NCBI GenBank assembly: GCA_012839805.1
Contig: DUMU01000036.1
Span: 1-47,483, forward strand
DNA: 47,483 nucleotides
Reading direction: 5' to 3'
From: Bacillota bacterium
GTDB taxonomy: Bacteria > Bacillota > Limnochordia > Limnochordales > DUMU01
Positions 19,553-27,934 of the stretch are shown in pieces; within the stretch, counting starts at the first letter, position 1, and each line of letters begins with the position of its first letter. The notes under the pieces are model-generated. The model had not been told where the DNA came from and made no database searches. It worked only from the letters and a program-made list of their open reading frames with translations. A program made the translations under genes and the position numbers.

Positions 19553-20379
19553 GCCGTGTTGCCAGCCTCTTTGCCATGCTGGGCTCTCGCGGTGAAAAAG
19601 CCCTCATCGGCTATCTGACCGTGGGTGACCCCGATCGGGATGAATCCCTGGCCCGTTGCCGGGAAGTTCTGCGAGCGGGGGCAGACGCTCTCGAACTGGG
19701 CGTCCCGTACTCCGACCCGCTGGCTGACGGCCCCGTCATCCAGGCCGCGGGGCAACGGGCCCTCGCGGCCGGCTTCCGCCTGGAGTGGCTTTGGTCGACC
19801 GTGGAGACCCTGCGCTCGGAGTTTCCGGGAGTGCCGCTCGCCGTAATGACCTATGTGAACCCGGTCTTGCAGTTCGGGCTAGACCGTTTCGTGCAGCGGG
19901 CGAGGGACAACGGTGCGGATGCCCTCATCCTGCCGGACCTGCCGCCGGAGGAGTCGACGCCGGTGCGCTCTTTGTGCCAGGCCGCCGGGCTCGACCTGAT
20001 CCCGTTCGTAGCTCCCACCACCCCTCTCGAACGTATGCAGGCCATCTTGCCCGGGCACACCGGTTTCGTCTACTGCGTCTCGGTCACCGGGGTCACCGGA
20101 ACCCGGATCGACGGGGGCGGGGAGGGTAAGACCGAGATAGAGATTGCCCGGCTCCTCTGCACCGCCCGGGCGACCAGTGGCCTTCCCGCCTGCCTGGGCT
20201 TCGGCATAGCCACCCCCGGCGACGTCCGGCGGCTGGCGGGGGAGGCGGACGGCGTGATCGTGGGCAGTGCCCTGGTCCGAGCCCGGACCCGGCCCGAACT
20301 CGCCCGGCGGGTGGCGGACCTCAAAGCGGCTACTTTGCCCGTGAGGGCGGAAGGCCGTGCTGATGGCATGGTAAAATGA
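19549..20379 (+). CDS. trpA: Tryptophan synthase alpha chain
   Basis: Cleaves indole-3-glycerol phosphate to indole, which is channelled to TrpB. The catalytic Glu49 ([16 protein letters not shown]) and Asp60 fall at the canonical positions, and [12 protein letters not shown] and the phosphate site [10 protein letters not shown] are present. The length is 276. It is the last gene of the trp operon; no terminator follows it, and the next gene starts 19 nt later. Confidence 0.96.
   Translation: MSRVASLFAMLGSRGEKALIGYLTVGDPDRDESLARCREVLRAGADALELGVPYSDPLADGPVIQAAGQRALAAGFRLEWLWSTVETLRSEFPGVPLAVMTYVNPVLQFGLDRFVQRARDNGADALILPDLPPEESTPVRSLCQAAGLDLIPFVAPTTPLERMQAILPGHTGFVYCVSVTGVTGTRIDGGGEGKTEIEIARLLCTARATSGLPACLGFGIATPGDVRRLAGEADGVIVGSALVRARTRPELARRVADLKAATLPVRAEGRADGMVK
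20369..20377 (+). promoter_or_regulatory. Possible extended -10 promoter before the YnbB-family gene
   Basis: TGGTAAAAT at 20369-20377 overlaps the end of trpA, in the context ATGGTAAAATGA shared with the elements before miaB and dapF. It would start transcription about 15 nt before the next coding start. No -35 box is seen. Confidence 0.35.
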
Positions 20380-20398
20380 AACCCATGGTGAGGAGTCC

Positions 20399-21811
20399 AT
20401 GGTGAACGACGGAATCCATCCTGCAAGCGGGGACGGGCGTCGTGCGGGAGGGGACGAACACCCTGCGGGCGCGGACGAGCCCCAGATGCGGGAAGCTTTG
20501 GCCCGTGTAGAAGCGATAAGGGAGTCTCGCCAGGTCCAGCAGGCCTGGCGGGCGGTGGACGAAGTGGTCCGGGAGAACCAGCGCCGGGTCCTGGACGCCT
20601 TTCAACGGGCGGGGGTGGCCCAGTACCAGCTGGCCGGAACTAGCGGGTACGGGTATAACGATCCGGCCCGGCAAGCGGTCGAGGCAGTTTACGCCTACGT
20701 CTTTGGCGCCGAGGCGGCCCTCGTCCGGCCTCAGATAGTCTCCGGTACCCATGCCCTGGCCGCGGCCATCTTCGGGGTCCTGCGCCCCGGCGACGAGCTT
20801 TTGGCCCTCGGCCGGCCCTATGATACCTTGACCACGCTCATCGGCGTCACTCCCGATGCGCGCGGGCGCCTGGCCCCGGGAAACTTGCGGGAGTGGGGGA
20901 TCGGCTACCGGGAAGTCCCAATCCCGCCCGGGCTTGCCCGGGCCGTGGCCGCCGGTGGGCCCCGGGCGGAGGATGAATACGCCCGCCTTGCCCGGACCGT
21001 GGAAGCCGCCATCGGACCCCGTACCCGTCTTCTTCTCCTCCAGCGTTCCCGCGGCTATTCGCAGCGTCCCTCGCTGCCGGTGGCTGCCATCGGCGAGGTG
21101 GCGCAGGCAGTTCACGCGCGGCATCCCCAGGTGGTGGTGCTGGTGGACAACTGCTACGGGGAGTTCGTGGAAGTAACCGAGCCTTCCATGGCGGGTGCAG
21201 ACCTCGTGGCCGGCTCCCTGATCAAGAACCCGGGTGGGGGGCTTGCTCCGGGCGGCGGTTACTTAGTCGGTCGCCAGGACTTGATCGAAGGGGCAGCCGC
21301 GCATCTGACCGCCCCGGGCCTGGGCCGGGAGATCGGCCCGTTCCACGACTTTGCCCGCCTGATCCTGCAGGGGCTTTTCCTGGCACCCCACATCGTGGGG
21401 GAGGCGCTAAGAGGAGCAATCCTGGCCGCCGCCTACTTCCAGTCGCTGGGCTGGCCCGTCGATCCGCGGCCGGGGGACCCCCGGACCGACATTATCCAGG
21501 CGATCCAGTTTCCCAGCGCCTTGGCCCTGCTGGCCGCGGTGCGGGCGGTGCAGTCCGCGAGCCCCATTGACGCCCGGGTACGGCCCGAGCCGGCTCCGAT
21601 GCCCGGGTATAGCGATCCGGTGGTGATGGCAGCCGGTACGTTTATTCAAGGTGCCTCCCTTGAATTAACTGCCGACGCTCCGTTGCGTCCACCCTTTACG
21701 TTGTTCTGGCAAGGGGGTCTCACGCGGGAGCACGTGGAGATCGCGCTGGCCAGGGTCGCTTGCACCCTTGACCAGGAACTGGTAACCAGATCCGAGGGCA
21801 GGGAGGGCTAG
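20399..21811 (+). CDS. PLP-dependent YnbB / aluminium-resistance family protein
   Basis: A 470-residue fold-type I PLP protein, annotated in databases as aluminium resistance protein or methionine gamma-lyase family (Alum_res). The family segments LAGTSGYGYND, RPQIVSGTHALA and LVDNCYGEFVE are clear, and the probable PLP lysine is in GSLIKNPGGGLAPGGG. The true substrate is unknown; carbon-sulfur lyase activity is inferred from the fold. AGGAG lies 3 nt before the ATG at 20399 and 6 nt before an alternative GTG at 20402. In other Bacillota this gene sits near miaA/hfq and lexA, so the trp operon looks inserted into an otherwise common neighbourhood. Confidence 0.88.
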   Translation: MVNDGIHPASGDGRRAGGDEHPAGADEPQMREALARVEAIRESRQVQQAWRAVDEVVRENQRRVLDAFQRAGVAQYQLAGTSGYGYNDPARQAVEAVYAYVFGAEAALVRPQIVSGTHALAAAIFGVLRPGDELLALGRPYDTLTTLIGVTPDARGRLAPGNLREWGIGYREVPIPPGLARAVAAGGPRAEDEYARLARTVEAAIGPRTRLLLLQRSRGYSQRPSLPVAAIGEVAQAVHARHPQVVVLVDNCYGEFVEVTEPSMAGADLVAGSLIKNPGGGLAPGGGYLVGRQDLIEGAAAHLTAPGLGREIGPFHDFARLILQGLFLAPHIVGEALRGAILAAAYFQSLGWPVDPRPGDPRTDIIQAIQFPSALALLAAVRAVQSASPIDARVRPEPAPMPGYSDPVVMAAGTFIQGASLELTADAPLRPPFTLFWQGGLTREHVEIALARVACTLDQELVTRSEGREG

Positions 21812-21830
21812 GATCGGTCTCCAGAAGTGC

Positions 21831-21858
21831 TTGACACAAGGTCGAGGTCTGCTACAAT
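21831..21858 (+). promoter_or_regulatory. Promoter of speD
   Basis: TTGACA at 21831-21836, a 16-nt spacer and TACAAT at 21853-21858, with TG one base before the -10. Transcription would begin near 21865, about 55 nt before speD. Confidence 0.75.
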
Positions 21859-21919
21859 GATCACGTTGTCCAGCTACCCGGGGGTACCAAATCCAGCTCG
21901 TGGGGGAGGCATTGTATGA

Positions 21920-22336
21920 ATGGAAAAGGCTTTGGGACGTCATATCCTGTGCGAGGCGTACGGGTGTGACCCCGAGGTCCTCAACGATCGGCGGTTGGTA
22001 GAAGAGCTAATGGTGGGAGCAGCGTTGGACGCGGGGGCAGAGGTCCGGGAAGTGGCCTTCCACCAGTTTGCCCCCCAGGGAGTCAGCGGCGTGGTGGTCA
22101 TTTCCGAGTCGCACCTGGCCATTCACACTTGGCCCGAGTACGGGTACGCAGCCATCGATGTGTTCACTTGTGGGGAGCGGGTGAATCCGCGGATCGCCTG
22201 CGACCTGATCCTGCGCCGTCTGGGAGCTAAGGAGCATCAAGAATCGGAGCTCCGGCGGGGGACGTTCCCTCCACTCCTGGAGACGCCGTTGGCTGCGGAG
22301 GAAGGGGAGAAAGAGTTGTTGTATGAGTCCCAATAA
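21920..22336 (+). CDS. speD: S-adenosylmethionine decarboxylase proenzyme
   Basis: Makes decarboxylated SAM for spermidine synthesis. The 138-residue proenzyme self-cleaves before the Ser that becomes the pyruvoyl group: Ser64 in [12 protein letters not shown], with His69 and Cys84 (DVFTCG) for processing and catalysis. This is the short prokaryotic class 1b type. A polar tail of about 20 residues follows the usual end. The ATG has GGGGAGG about 10 nt upstream. It has its own promoter and terminator and no speE in the window. Confidence 0.95.
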   Translation: MEKALGRHILCEAYGCDPEVLNDRRLVEELMVGAALDAGAEVREVAFHQFAPQGVSGVVVISESHLAIHTWPEYGYAAIDVFTCGERVNPRIACDLILRRLGAKEHQESELRRGTFPPLLETPLAAEEGEKELLYESQ

Positions 22337-22370
22337 TCCGGGAAACTTACGCAGACCGGAGGAGAAGTAG

Positions 22371-22408
22371 ACCCTGCTCGCTTCGGAAACGAGGCGGCAG
22401 GGTCTTCT
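22371..22408 (+). terminator. Terminator after speD
   Basis: An interrupted stem (ACCCTG/CAGGGT outer, CTCG/CGAG inner; 22371-22403) is followed by TCTTCTC. It lies 35 nt after the speD stop. Confidence 0.6.
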
Positions 22409-22528
22409 CATATCCATTTTCGTATCCGCTTTTTCCTCTTGCCGCTTGCCCTTGGCAGGATGTGGGCGACCTCTTGCCGAATATTCCCACTCGGACAGCC
22501 ATAAGTTTTCCCTGCCGGGTCACACGAG

Positions 22529-23254
22529 GTGATGATGATGGCGTTGGACCCACAGGCGCACGCTGAGCAGCCCGCTCCCGTCCCCGCCGCCCGCGTTCCC
22601 GTCGGCGACTCCCCGCCCGGGAGCCGCTTTCCGCCCCCATTGCCTTCCCGGTCGCATGGGCTTTCCCGGTCGCAAGCCGAGCTTTCCGATGACGAGCTGG
22701 TCAAGCAGGCTCAAAGCGGGGACTCGCAGGCCCAGGAGATCCTCCTGCGACGATACTGGTTTCAGGTATCCCACTGGACGCACCGCTACTTCCTGCCGGG
22801 TGCCGACCACGACGATCTCTTCCAGGAGGGACTCATCGGTTTTCTGAAAGCCATTCATGACTACCTGCCCGGCTCCTCCTCTTTCGGCAGCTTTGCCCGC
22901 CTTTGCGTGCGGCGCCATTTGATCAGCACCGTGAAAGAGCGCAACCGGTTCAAGCACCAACCCCTCAATCGCTACACCCCGCTGCACCTCTCCCTGGACG
23001 GCGACGAGGAGCACCCTCTGCTGGAGACGTTGCCGGGGGGCCCTGACCCGGAGACCATAGCGTTGGCCCGGGAGCAGCTCGACGCGGCCAGGCACGTCAT
23101 TCGTCATTGCCTCAGTCCCTTCGAAGCGAGCGTTCTGGTATTATACACTAAAGGCCTTACCTATCAGGAGATGGCGAGCGCCCTGTCGACCCACGCCAAG
23201 TCCATCGACAACGCTTTGTGCCGTATCAAACAGAAGATTCTACAGGCAACTTGA
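22529..23254 (+). CDS. SigH-like sigma-70 family RNA polymerase sigma factor
   Basis: Region 2 is LSDDELVKQAQSGDSQAQEILLRRY through DDLFQEGLIGFLKAIHDY; region 4 ends YQEMASALSTHAKSIDNALCRIKQKI. Both resemble SigH (sigma-30), the stationary-phase/early-sporulation sigma factor, more than SigA or ECF factors. About 50 extra N-terminal residues, rich in Pro, Ala and Ser, precede region 2. The start is uncertain: GTG at 22529 is followed by three in-frame ATGs (22532, 22535, 22538) and GAGG overlaps; the third or fourth is likeliest. Classical sigH lies next to ribosomal and sec genes, so this could be a displaced SigH or a paralogue. Confidence 0.82.
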   Translation: MMMMALDPQAHAEQPAPVPAARVPVGDSPPGSRFPPPLPSRSHGLSRSQAELSDDELVKQAQSGDSQAQEILLRRYWFQVSHWTHRYFLPGADHDDLFQEGLIGFLKAIHDYLPGSSSFGSFARLCVRRHLISTVKERNRFKHQPLNRYTPLHLSLDGDEEHPLLETLPGGPDPETIALAREQLDAARHVIRHCLSPFEASVLVLYTKGLTYQEMASALSTHAKSIDNALCRIKQKILQAT

Positions 23255-23300
23255 AGGATTCTGCAGGCCAGCTGAACGACGTCTGGCGGGGAGGCCCCGA

Positions 23301-23978
23301 ATGGAGATCACCGTACTCGAAAGCGTCTTGAGACTCGTCTTCGCCCTTGCTCTAGGTGGATTGATCGGATTGGAACGAGAGCGTCACGGGCGGGCGGCCG
23401 GGCTGCGCACTCACATCCTCATGGCGGTTGGCTCGGCCCTGATTATGGAAATATCGCTCTACGGATTCCCCACCGACCCTGCCCAGGGGCTCGCGCGTGA
23501 CCCGGCCCGGCTGGCCGCGCAGGTAGTAAGCGGGGTAGGCTTCATAGGAGCCGGCACGGTACTCCGCGAAGGGCTCACCATAAGAGGTCTGACTACCGCC
23601 GCCAGTATCTGGGTAGTCTCCGGCATCGGCCTGGCAGTCGGTGCCGGCTTCTACGTCGGGGCTCTGGCCACCTCCATGCTCGCCATTACTACTTTGTTGC
23701 TGCTTCGCCCTCTCGAGCATCGCTTTCTCACCCCCTATCACCAGACTTTGACCCTGGTAGTGGCCGACCGTCCGGGACAGCTCGGGGCGGTAAGCAGCGT
23801 GATCGGGCAGCGAAACGCCAGTATACGTAACGTCCAGATGACGGAAGGCCCGGACCCGGAACGGGTTACTTTGGAGATCACCCTGCGGGTTCCGCCTGAC
23901 GTCGACCGGCTGCAGCTTCTCGGTGAACTGCAGTCTCTCCCCGGGGTCTTCTCGGTAAGCTACGGGGACAGAGACTGA
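23301..23978 (+). CDS. MgtC/SapB family membrane protein
   Basis: A 225-residue protein with four or five hydrophobic helices in the first 145 residues, bearing the family signatures GGLIGLERERHGRAAGLRTH and GVGFIGAGTV. An ACT-like soluble domain follows (from about residue 150, VVADRPGQLGAVSSVIGQ). The family is linked to magnesium limitation and to modulation of ATP synthase or transporters; the exact role here is unknown. The ATG has GGGGAGG 6-7 nt upstream. It lies 46 nt after the sigma factor gene and may be co-transcribed. Confidence 0.92.
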   Translation: MEITVLESVLRLVFALALGGLIGLERERHGRAAGLRTHILMAVGSALIMEISLYGFPTDPAQGLARDPARLAAQVVSGVGFIGAGTVLREGLTIRGLTTAASIWVVSGIGLAVGAGFYVGALATSMLAITTLLLLRPLEHRFLTPYHQTLTLVVADRPGQLGAVSSVIGQRNASIRNVQMTEGPDPERVTLEITLRVPPDVDRLQLLGELQSLPGVFSVSYGDRD

Positions 23979-24117
23979 TCGAGGAAGGATTTTACAGCCG
24001 GTTACCCCCGGTAGGCCGTCTTCATACGATGGAACCGGGAGGGGTTAGAGAAGGTAGCTGGCATAGAGTGGAAAGCTCCCTCTACCCCAAGGGCCCATAC
24101 GGGGAGGCGGCTGAGTC

Positions 24118-24381
24118 GTGCCCGCAATTCTCCTCTTCGGGGTGGCCGCGGGGCTGATGGCACTCGTTCTCATGTCCATCCAGGTCGAGCTCGGCCGGGT
24201 AGTGGACGAGACGGGCGATGGGGCCAAAGGCACCGGCTTGAGCGCCGGATGGCTCACCCGGGCGAGCTGGGGTTTTTGGGTCGGGTATCATGCCGCTTTG
24301 GCGGCGGTACTCGCCTGGCTGTCGTATAGCTGCCTTCTCTCTGGCTGGTTCGGGTGCTTCAGGAGCGTCTTTGCCCCTTAA
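24118..24381 (+). CDS. Small two-helix membrane protein, unknown
   Basis: The 87-residue frame starts at GTG with GGGGAGG about 10 nt upstream. It predicts two hydrophobic helices (residues 3-22 and about 52-75) joined by a polar loop rich in Gly, Asp and Glu. I recognise no family. It could be a genuine small membrane protein or a chance frame in GC-rich DNA; the ribosome site and helix pattern favour the former. The preceding 139 bases hold no clear promoter. Confidence 0.45.
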   Translation: MPAILLFGVAAGLMALVLMSIQVELGRVVDETGDGAKGTGLSAGWLTRASWGFWVGYHAALAAVLAWLSYSCLLSGWFGCFRSVFAP

Positions 24382-24497
24382 GACGTTCTCGCCTCTTGAG
24401 GATTCCGGCGAGACCCACGCACTTTAGCAGGAAGGGACGGGGAGGTGGAGAATGGCAAAGCCGAGGGAATCCTAATCCAGGGAAGGGGCACTACCCT

Positions 24498-25154
24498 ATG
24501 AAGGGACACGGTCATACGAAATCCGGGGCCATGGCGCTATTTCTAGGACTGGTCATAGCGCTGGTCACCAATCTTAATCCGGATGTTAACTCGGCTCGGG
24601 CAGCAGGAAGCATCTATCAATGGAGCAATCTGATAGAGGCCTACCAGAAAAGTACGGTGCCGGAACATCGACTGATCCTCGCCACTGCCTACGCCAACAC
24701 CGGCCGGCTGGAGGATGCCTTCGAGATCTTCCGGGAGCTCTCGCAGGGGGCGTATACAGAGCTCAGCCAGGCCGTGATCGCCAAGTACTCGGCCAGGACG
24801 CAAAAAGACCCGAGAGATATCCTGGCTTGGAATCTGCAAGCTTTTGCCTATTACGCGCTGGCCAAATACGATGAGGCGATTCTTTGCTTCCGGCAGGTGG
24901 TAGCGCTGGACTCGCAAAACGTGTGGCCTCGCCACTTCCTCGCGCTTTCCCTGGCCGCAGTAAAGAAGATAGATGAGGCGGTGGCGTTGCTGGAAGAAAC
25001 GCTCCCCCTCGATCCGGGAAACCAGTATACCCATCTCTTGCTGGCCATGGGATACTACGAACAGGGACGATACGCGGCTGCCTTCTGGCATCTCCTCCAA
25101 AGCCCGAAGGCCGCTGCCAACCTGGCCCGGTATGGAATCAAGGTGGGGAAGTAG
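24498..25154 (+). CDS. Secreted or membrane-anchored TPR protein
   Basis: The 218-residue protein begins with a basic segment and a hydrophobic helix ending near ARAAG, a likely signal peptide. Two to four tetratricopeptide repeats follow, clearest at DILAWNLQAFAYYALAKYDEAI, VWPRHFLALSLAAVKKIDEA and QYTHLLLAMGYYEQGRYAAA. TPRs bind partner proteins; the partner is unknown. The ATG at 24498 has GGAAGGGG about 10 nt upstream; the frame is open further left without a recognisable start. It lies 8 nt before the YpmA-like gene, so the two are probably co-transcribed. Confidence 0.8.
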   Translation: MKGHGHTKSGAMALFLGLVIALVTNLNPDVNSARAAGSIYQWSNLIEAYQKSTVPEHRLILATAYANTGRLEDAFEIFRELSQGAYTELSQAVIAKYSARTQKDPRDILAWNLQAFAYYALAKYDEAILCFRQVVALDSQNVWPRHFLALSLAAVKKIDEAVALLEETLPLDPGNQYTHLLLAMGYYEQGRYAAAFWHLLQSPKAAANLARYGIKVGK

Positions 25155-25162
25155 CAGGAAAG

Positions 25163-25393
25163 ATGGTAGCAGGAAACATGAAGGAAGCGTCATCACGCAT
25201 TCTGCTCTTGGGTAGCGAGCGGTTATCGCTCCAGGGGGACTTGCAGCGCTTGGTCACCTTCCTCAACCAGACGCTCGCCCGCGAAGGGTTCGAGTTCGGG
25301 CTGCGTAAGGAGGCGAAGGATACCTACGTACTCGCCGTCTATCGTACCGGGGGTGATCCGGCAGTAGCCCGGCCGTATACGAAGGCCGAATAG
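25163..25393 (+). CDS. YpmA-like small protein (DUF4264)
   Basis: The 76-residue protein contains LQRLVTFLNQTLAREGFEFGL and ends its core with TYVLAVYRT, which resembles the Bacillota YpmA/DUF4264 family (DLYKIVDFLNKTL...YRT). The family has no known function. The start is ambiguous between ATG 25163, which abuts AGGAAAG, and ATG 25178, preceded by AGGAAAC. The last ten residues are a non-conserved tail. Confidence 0.65.
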   Translation: MVAGNMKEASSRILLLGSERLSLQGDLQRLVTFLNQTLAREGFEFGLRKEAKDTYVLAVYRTGGDPAVARPYTKAE

Positions 25394-25539
25394 TGGGGAA
25401 GCCTGGAAGCGGGGGGAACCGGAAGGGAAGAGGTCGGGAGTCCCCTCTTGAGAAGGAGCGAGGAAACCTTTGCAGGAGGTGGTGGGTCTCCCGTCGAAGA
25501 ACAAATCGGAACCGCCGTCATCAAAAGGGGGGATGGGCC

Positions 25540-25971
25540 ATGCACCAGGTCGCGCAGGAGGACGTCCTGCTCGCGCTGAAGAAGTTCAAACGCCTGGCGA
25601 AGCAGGACCTGTTGGCTAGCCCGCTGATGTCGGATCCGAAGTTCTGGGAAGAGCATGCGACGGCACGGCGGGCGGTCTACGAGGAATTGATGCGAAGGGT
25701 CGAAGAAGAAGGGGTAGAGCCGGCGTACCGTGAAGCCAAGAAGCGGTACCAGGCGCTACCCCTTATCGCGTCCACCGATCGCAGCCATCCCAGGCAGAGC
25801 GGCGAAGAGCAGGCCCTCGAGATGTTCTTCACCATCCTGGGGATTACCGGGGCCGAGCTCGAAGAACTGCGTTCGGCTCGGCCGCCGGCTCCGTTACCGA
25901 GCGGCGCAATGAAGGGCGAGGCGGCGGGAGCCGATGGGCAACACCTCATCATGGAAGTAGGGGGCGCGTGA
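25540..25971 (+). CDS. Conserved hypothetical protein
   Basis: A 143-residue, mostly helical, charged protein. The ATG at 25540 has AAAAGGGGGGA 7-8 nt upstream. The core has NLLASPLMSD-like wording (QDLLASPLMSDPKFWEEHATARR, then EEGVEPAYREAKKRYQALP), which I recall only as an uncharacterised Clostridia protein. There is no signal peptide or membrane helix. The C-terminal 35 residues are Ala/Gly/Pro-rich. The 146 bases before it hold no feature I can identify. A hairpin shared with the convergent lexA follows. Confidence 0.65.
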   Translation: MHQVAQEDVLLALKKFKRLAKQDLLASPLMSDPKFWEEHATARRAVYEELMRRVEEEGVEPAYREAKKRYQALPLIASTDRSHPRQSGEEQALEMFFTILGITGAELEELRSARPPAPLPSGAMKGEAAGADGQHLIMEVGGA

Positions 25972-25995
25972 CGCAAGACCGGGACATGGCGTGTT

Positions 25996-26032
25996 GGCCG
26001 GCGGATGCACGCTGAGCTCCGCCGGCTTGGTT
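25996..26032 (+). terminator. Hairpin between the hypothetical gene and lexA
   Basis: GCCGGCGGA (25997-26005) pairs perfectly with TCCGCCGGC (26018-26026), 12-nt loop, followed by TTGGTT. The U-tract is weak. Its position between convergent genes suggests a shared terminator. Confidence 0.5.
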
Positions 26033-26055
26033 CCCTGTAGGCCAAGGTGCGGGGT

Positions 26056-26688
26056 TTAAGACATACGCCGCAGCAGGCCGACCACCTTACCCAGGATCGT
26101 GACCTCGTCCGCGAAAATCGGTTCCAGTCTCGGGTTCTCGGGCTGTAGCCGGATACGACCATCCTCCCGGTAGAAACGCTTCACCGTAGCCTCGTCGCCC
26201 AGCAAGGCTACCACGATATCACCGTCGTCAGCGGTGGATTGGCGTGCGACCACCACCACGTCACCGTCGAGGATGCCCGCACCGATCATGCTGTCTCCAC
26301 GAACGCGCAAGGCGAAAAGATCGCGGCTTGACCCGAAGAGATCGGTGGGGAGAGGTAACTCGGCCTCGACGTTTTCCACCGCGAGAATGGGCTGGCCCGC
26401 AGTAACTCGGCCGACCAGGGGCACATGGCTGACTCCCCATGCGGCCGCCTCTTTGCTTACGAGCCCAATGGCTCTCGGTTTGGTGGGGTCACGACGCAAA
26501 AGACCCCGCGCGGCGAGTCGCTTCAAGTGCCCGTGAACGGTGGCGGAAGAACGCAGGCCTACCGCCTCACCAATCTCGCGAACCGAGGGCGGGTATCCTT
26601 TTTCCTGAACTTGCTTGCGGATGAAGTCGAGTATCTGCCGTTGCCGGGGGGACAGCGGATCTTTCGGATTGGCTTTCCTGGGTGCCAC
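26056..26688 (-). CDS. lexA: LexA repressor
   Basis: The SOS repressor, 210 residues. The N-terminal winged helix includes [25 protein letters not shown]. The self-cleavage site is Ala97-Gly98 (VTAGQP), and the catalytic dyad is Ser133 (GDSMIGAGI) and Lys170 (ATVKRFY). I chose GTG at 26688 because GGAGGAGG lies 8 nt upstream on the minus strand; the TTG at 26706 sits inside that ribosome site region. It is probably autoregulated (see the promoter and box entries). Confidence 0.95.
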   Translation of the reverse strand: MAPRKANPKDPLSPRQRQILDFIRKQVQEKGYPPSVREIGEAVGLRSSATVHGHLKRLAARGLLRRDPTKPRAIGLVSKEAAAWGVSHVPLVGRVTAGQPILAVENVEAELPLPTDLFGSSRDLFALRVRGDSMIGAGILDGDVVVVARQSTADDGDIVVALLGDEATVKRFYREDGRIRLQPENPRLEPIFADEVTILGKVVGLLRRMS

Positions 26689-26727
26689 GGGGCGGACCTC
26701 CTCCAAGTGGGTAGGCTGGCTGAGCTA

Positions 26728-26736
26728 AGTATACCA
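26728..26736 (-). promoter_or_regulatory. lexA: Extended -10 promoter of lexA
   Basis: On the minus strand TGGTATACT reads from 26736 to 26728, about 40 nt before the lexA GTG. The -35 region would fall at 26751-26756, inside the candidate LexA box. Confidence 0.6.
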
Positions 26737-26752
26737 TGACCTGGGCGGTCGG

Positions 26753-26766
26753 CAAACACCGGTTCA
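26753..26766. promoter_or_regulatory. Candidate LexA box (SOS operator)
   Basis: The element reads AAAC-ACCG-GTTC at 26754-26765, one mismatch from the GAAC-N4-GTTC core of the Gram-positive LexA box (consensus CGAACRNRYGTTYC). It overlaps the expected -35 region of the lexA promoter, the standard place for autorepression. Confidence 0.55.
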
Positions 26767-27023
26767 GCAAACAAATCTTCGTCGCCGGGCGGACGCCGGG
26801 CAGCAGGCCTTGCGGGCCGGGGAGGGATGAATTTCGTAAAAGAGATATTATGTTAAATCCAAGCGCCCAAGCCCCGCTGCCGCAGGGATACGGCAGGGAT
26901 ACCGAAAGCCCTGACGAATCCCCACTCTGCTTTCCGGCCGGTGCGGCGCCGGAGCTTTTGACCCCTTGGGAGCGCCGGTCCGGAAAGTATCACCTTTGTT
27001 ATCCAAGGAGGAACGAAATCCTG
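26767..27023. other. Untranslated region between lexA and the TIM-barrel gene
   Basis: The gap between the two starts spans 26689-27023; the lexA control sites fill its left side. The rest holds a TATTAT at 26846-26851 that could be a -10 box for the rightward gene, a 10-nt direct repeat (GCAGGGATAC at 26882-26891 and 26893-26902) and a GC-rich stretch. I matched no known riboswitch. Confidence 0.4.
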
Positions 27024-27791
27024 ATGGGAAGAATTCCGATTGCCTTACAACTCTACTCGGTCCGCCGCGAGCTGGCCCGAGACCTGTTCGGAACGCTACA
27101 GGCCGTCGCCCGCATGGGCTATGAAGGAGTTGAGTTCGCCGGAGCACCCCAGCACCGGCCGGCCTTGATCCGGGCCCTCCTGGACGAGGCGGGCCTGGTG
27201 TGCTGTGGTTGGCATCTGCCCTTCGAACTCTTACAGGAGGACCGGCTGGCGGAGACCATCGCTTACCAGCGCGCCGTAGGTAACCGGCGTCTCATCGTCC
27301 CGGGGCTTCCCGCCAGCTCGCGCGAGGACTGGATGAGAATGGCGGACTATTTCAACCGGCTGGCCGACCGGCTGGCGCCCTACGACCTCGTGGTGGGCTA
27401 TCATAACCACACTCAGGAGTTTTCTCCCGTCGACGGGGAGACGCCGTGGGACATTTTCTTTAGCCGGACCGACCGGCGGGTGATCATGCAGCTTGATTTC
27501 GGCAACGCCCACGCGGGTAACGGTGATGTCGTGGCCATCTTGAAGAAGTATCCGGGACGGGCCGGCACGGTGCACGTGAAGTCTTATTCACGGGAGTTAG
27601 GCAAAAGCGATCGCTCTCGAGGTTACCGTCCCCTCATCGGTGAAGACGAGCTCCCGTGGCCGGAGATCTTTCAGCTCTGCGAGTCTACCGGGGGCACCGA
27701 CTGGTACATCGTGGAGTACGAAAGCGACCAGTATCCCCCTTTGGAAGCTGTTGAACGTTTTCTCGAAAGACTGAAGGCCATGGGGAAATAA
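27024..27791 (+). CDS. Sugar phosphate isomerase/epimerase (xylose isomerase-like TIM barrel)
   Basis: A 255-residue AP-endonuclease-2/IolE-type TIM barrel. Metal-site segments are visible: VEFAG, GYHNHTQEF, QLDFGNAHAGNGD, VHVKSY and VEYESDQ near the end. The family acts on sugars, inositols or hydroxypyruvate; the substrate cannot be told from sequence alone, and no catabolic genes adjoin it. The frame is open to 26736, but homology starts at GRIPIALQLYSVR; the ATG at 27024 has AAGGAGG 12 nt upstream, a long spacing. Confidence 0.85.
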   Translation: MGRIPIALQLYSVRRELARDLFGTLQAVARMGYEGVEFAGAPQHRPALIRALLDEAGLVCCGWHLPFELLQEDRLAETIAYQRAVGNRRLIVPGLPASSREDWMRMADYFNRLADRLAPYDLVVGYHNHTQEFSPVDGETPWDIFFSRTDRRVIMQLDFGNAHAGNGDVVAILKKYPGRAGTVHVKSYSRELGKSDRSRGYRPLIGEDELPWPEIFQLCESTGGTDWYIVEYESDQYPPLEAVERFLERLKAMGK

Positions 27792-27805
27792 GAGACAGGC
27801 TTTCT

Positions 27806-27841
27806 CCGGGCGCTGAGTACCGCAGGGTTCTCAGCGCCCGG
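27806..27841 (+). terminator. 12-bp hairpin after the TIM-barrel gene
   Basis: CCGGGCGCTGAG (27806-27817) pairs perfectly with 27830-27841 around a 12-nt loop. The following sequence CTCGTTG is a weak U-tract. It lies between convergent genes and may act in both directions. Confidence 0.55.
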
Positions 27842-27934
27842 CTCGTTGCCCGGTGCCTGCCTCGTTTGTTACCTGTTACCCGGTCGGACATGAGCTGTGC
27901 GGGCCTGAACGCGGCTACCGATCTCACCGATTTC

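Noticed and set aside
23136-23144. TGGTATTAT inside the sigma factor gene as an mgtC promoter
   Set aside because: It is explained by conserved codons of region 4 and lies about 155 nt before mgtC; not enough to call.
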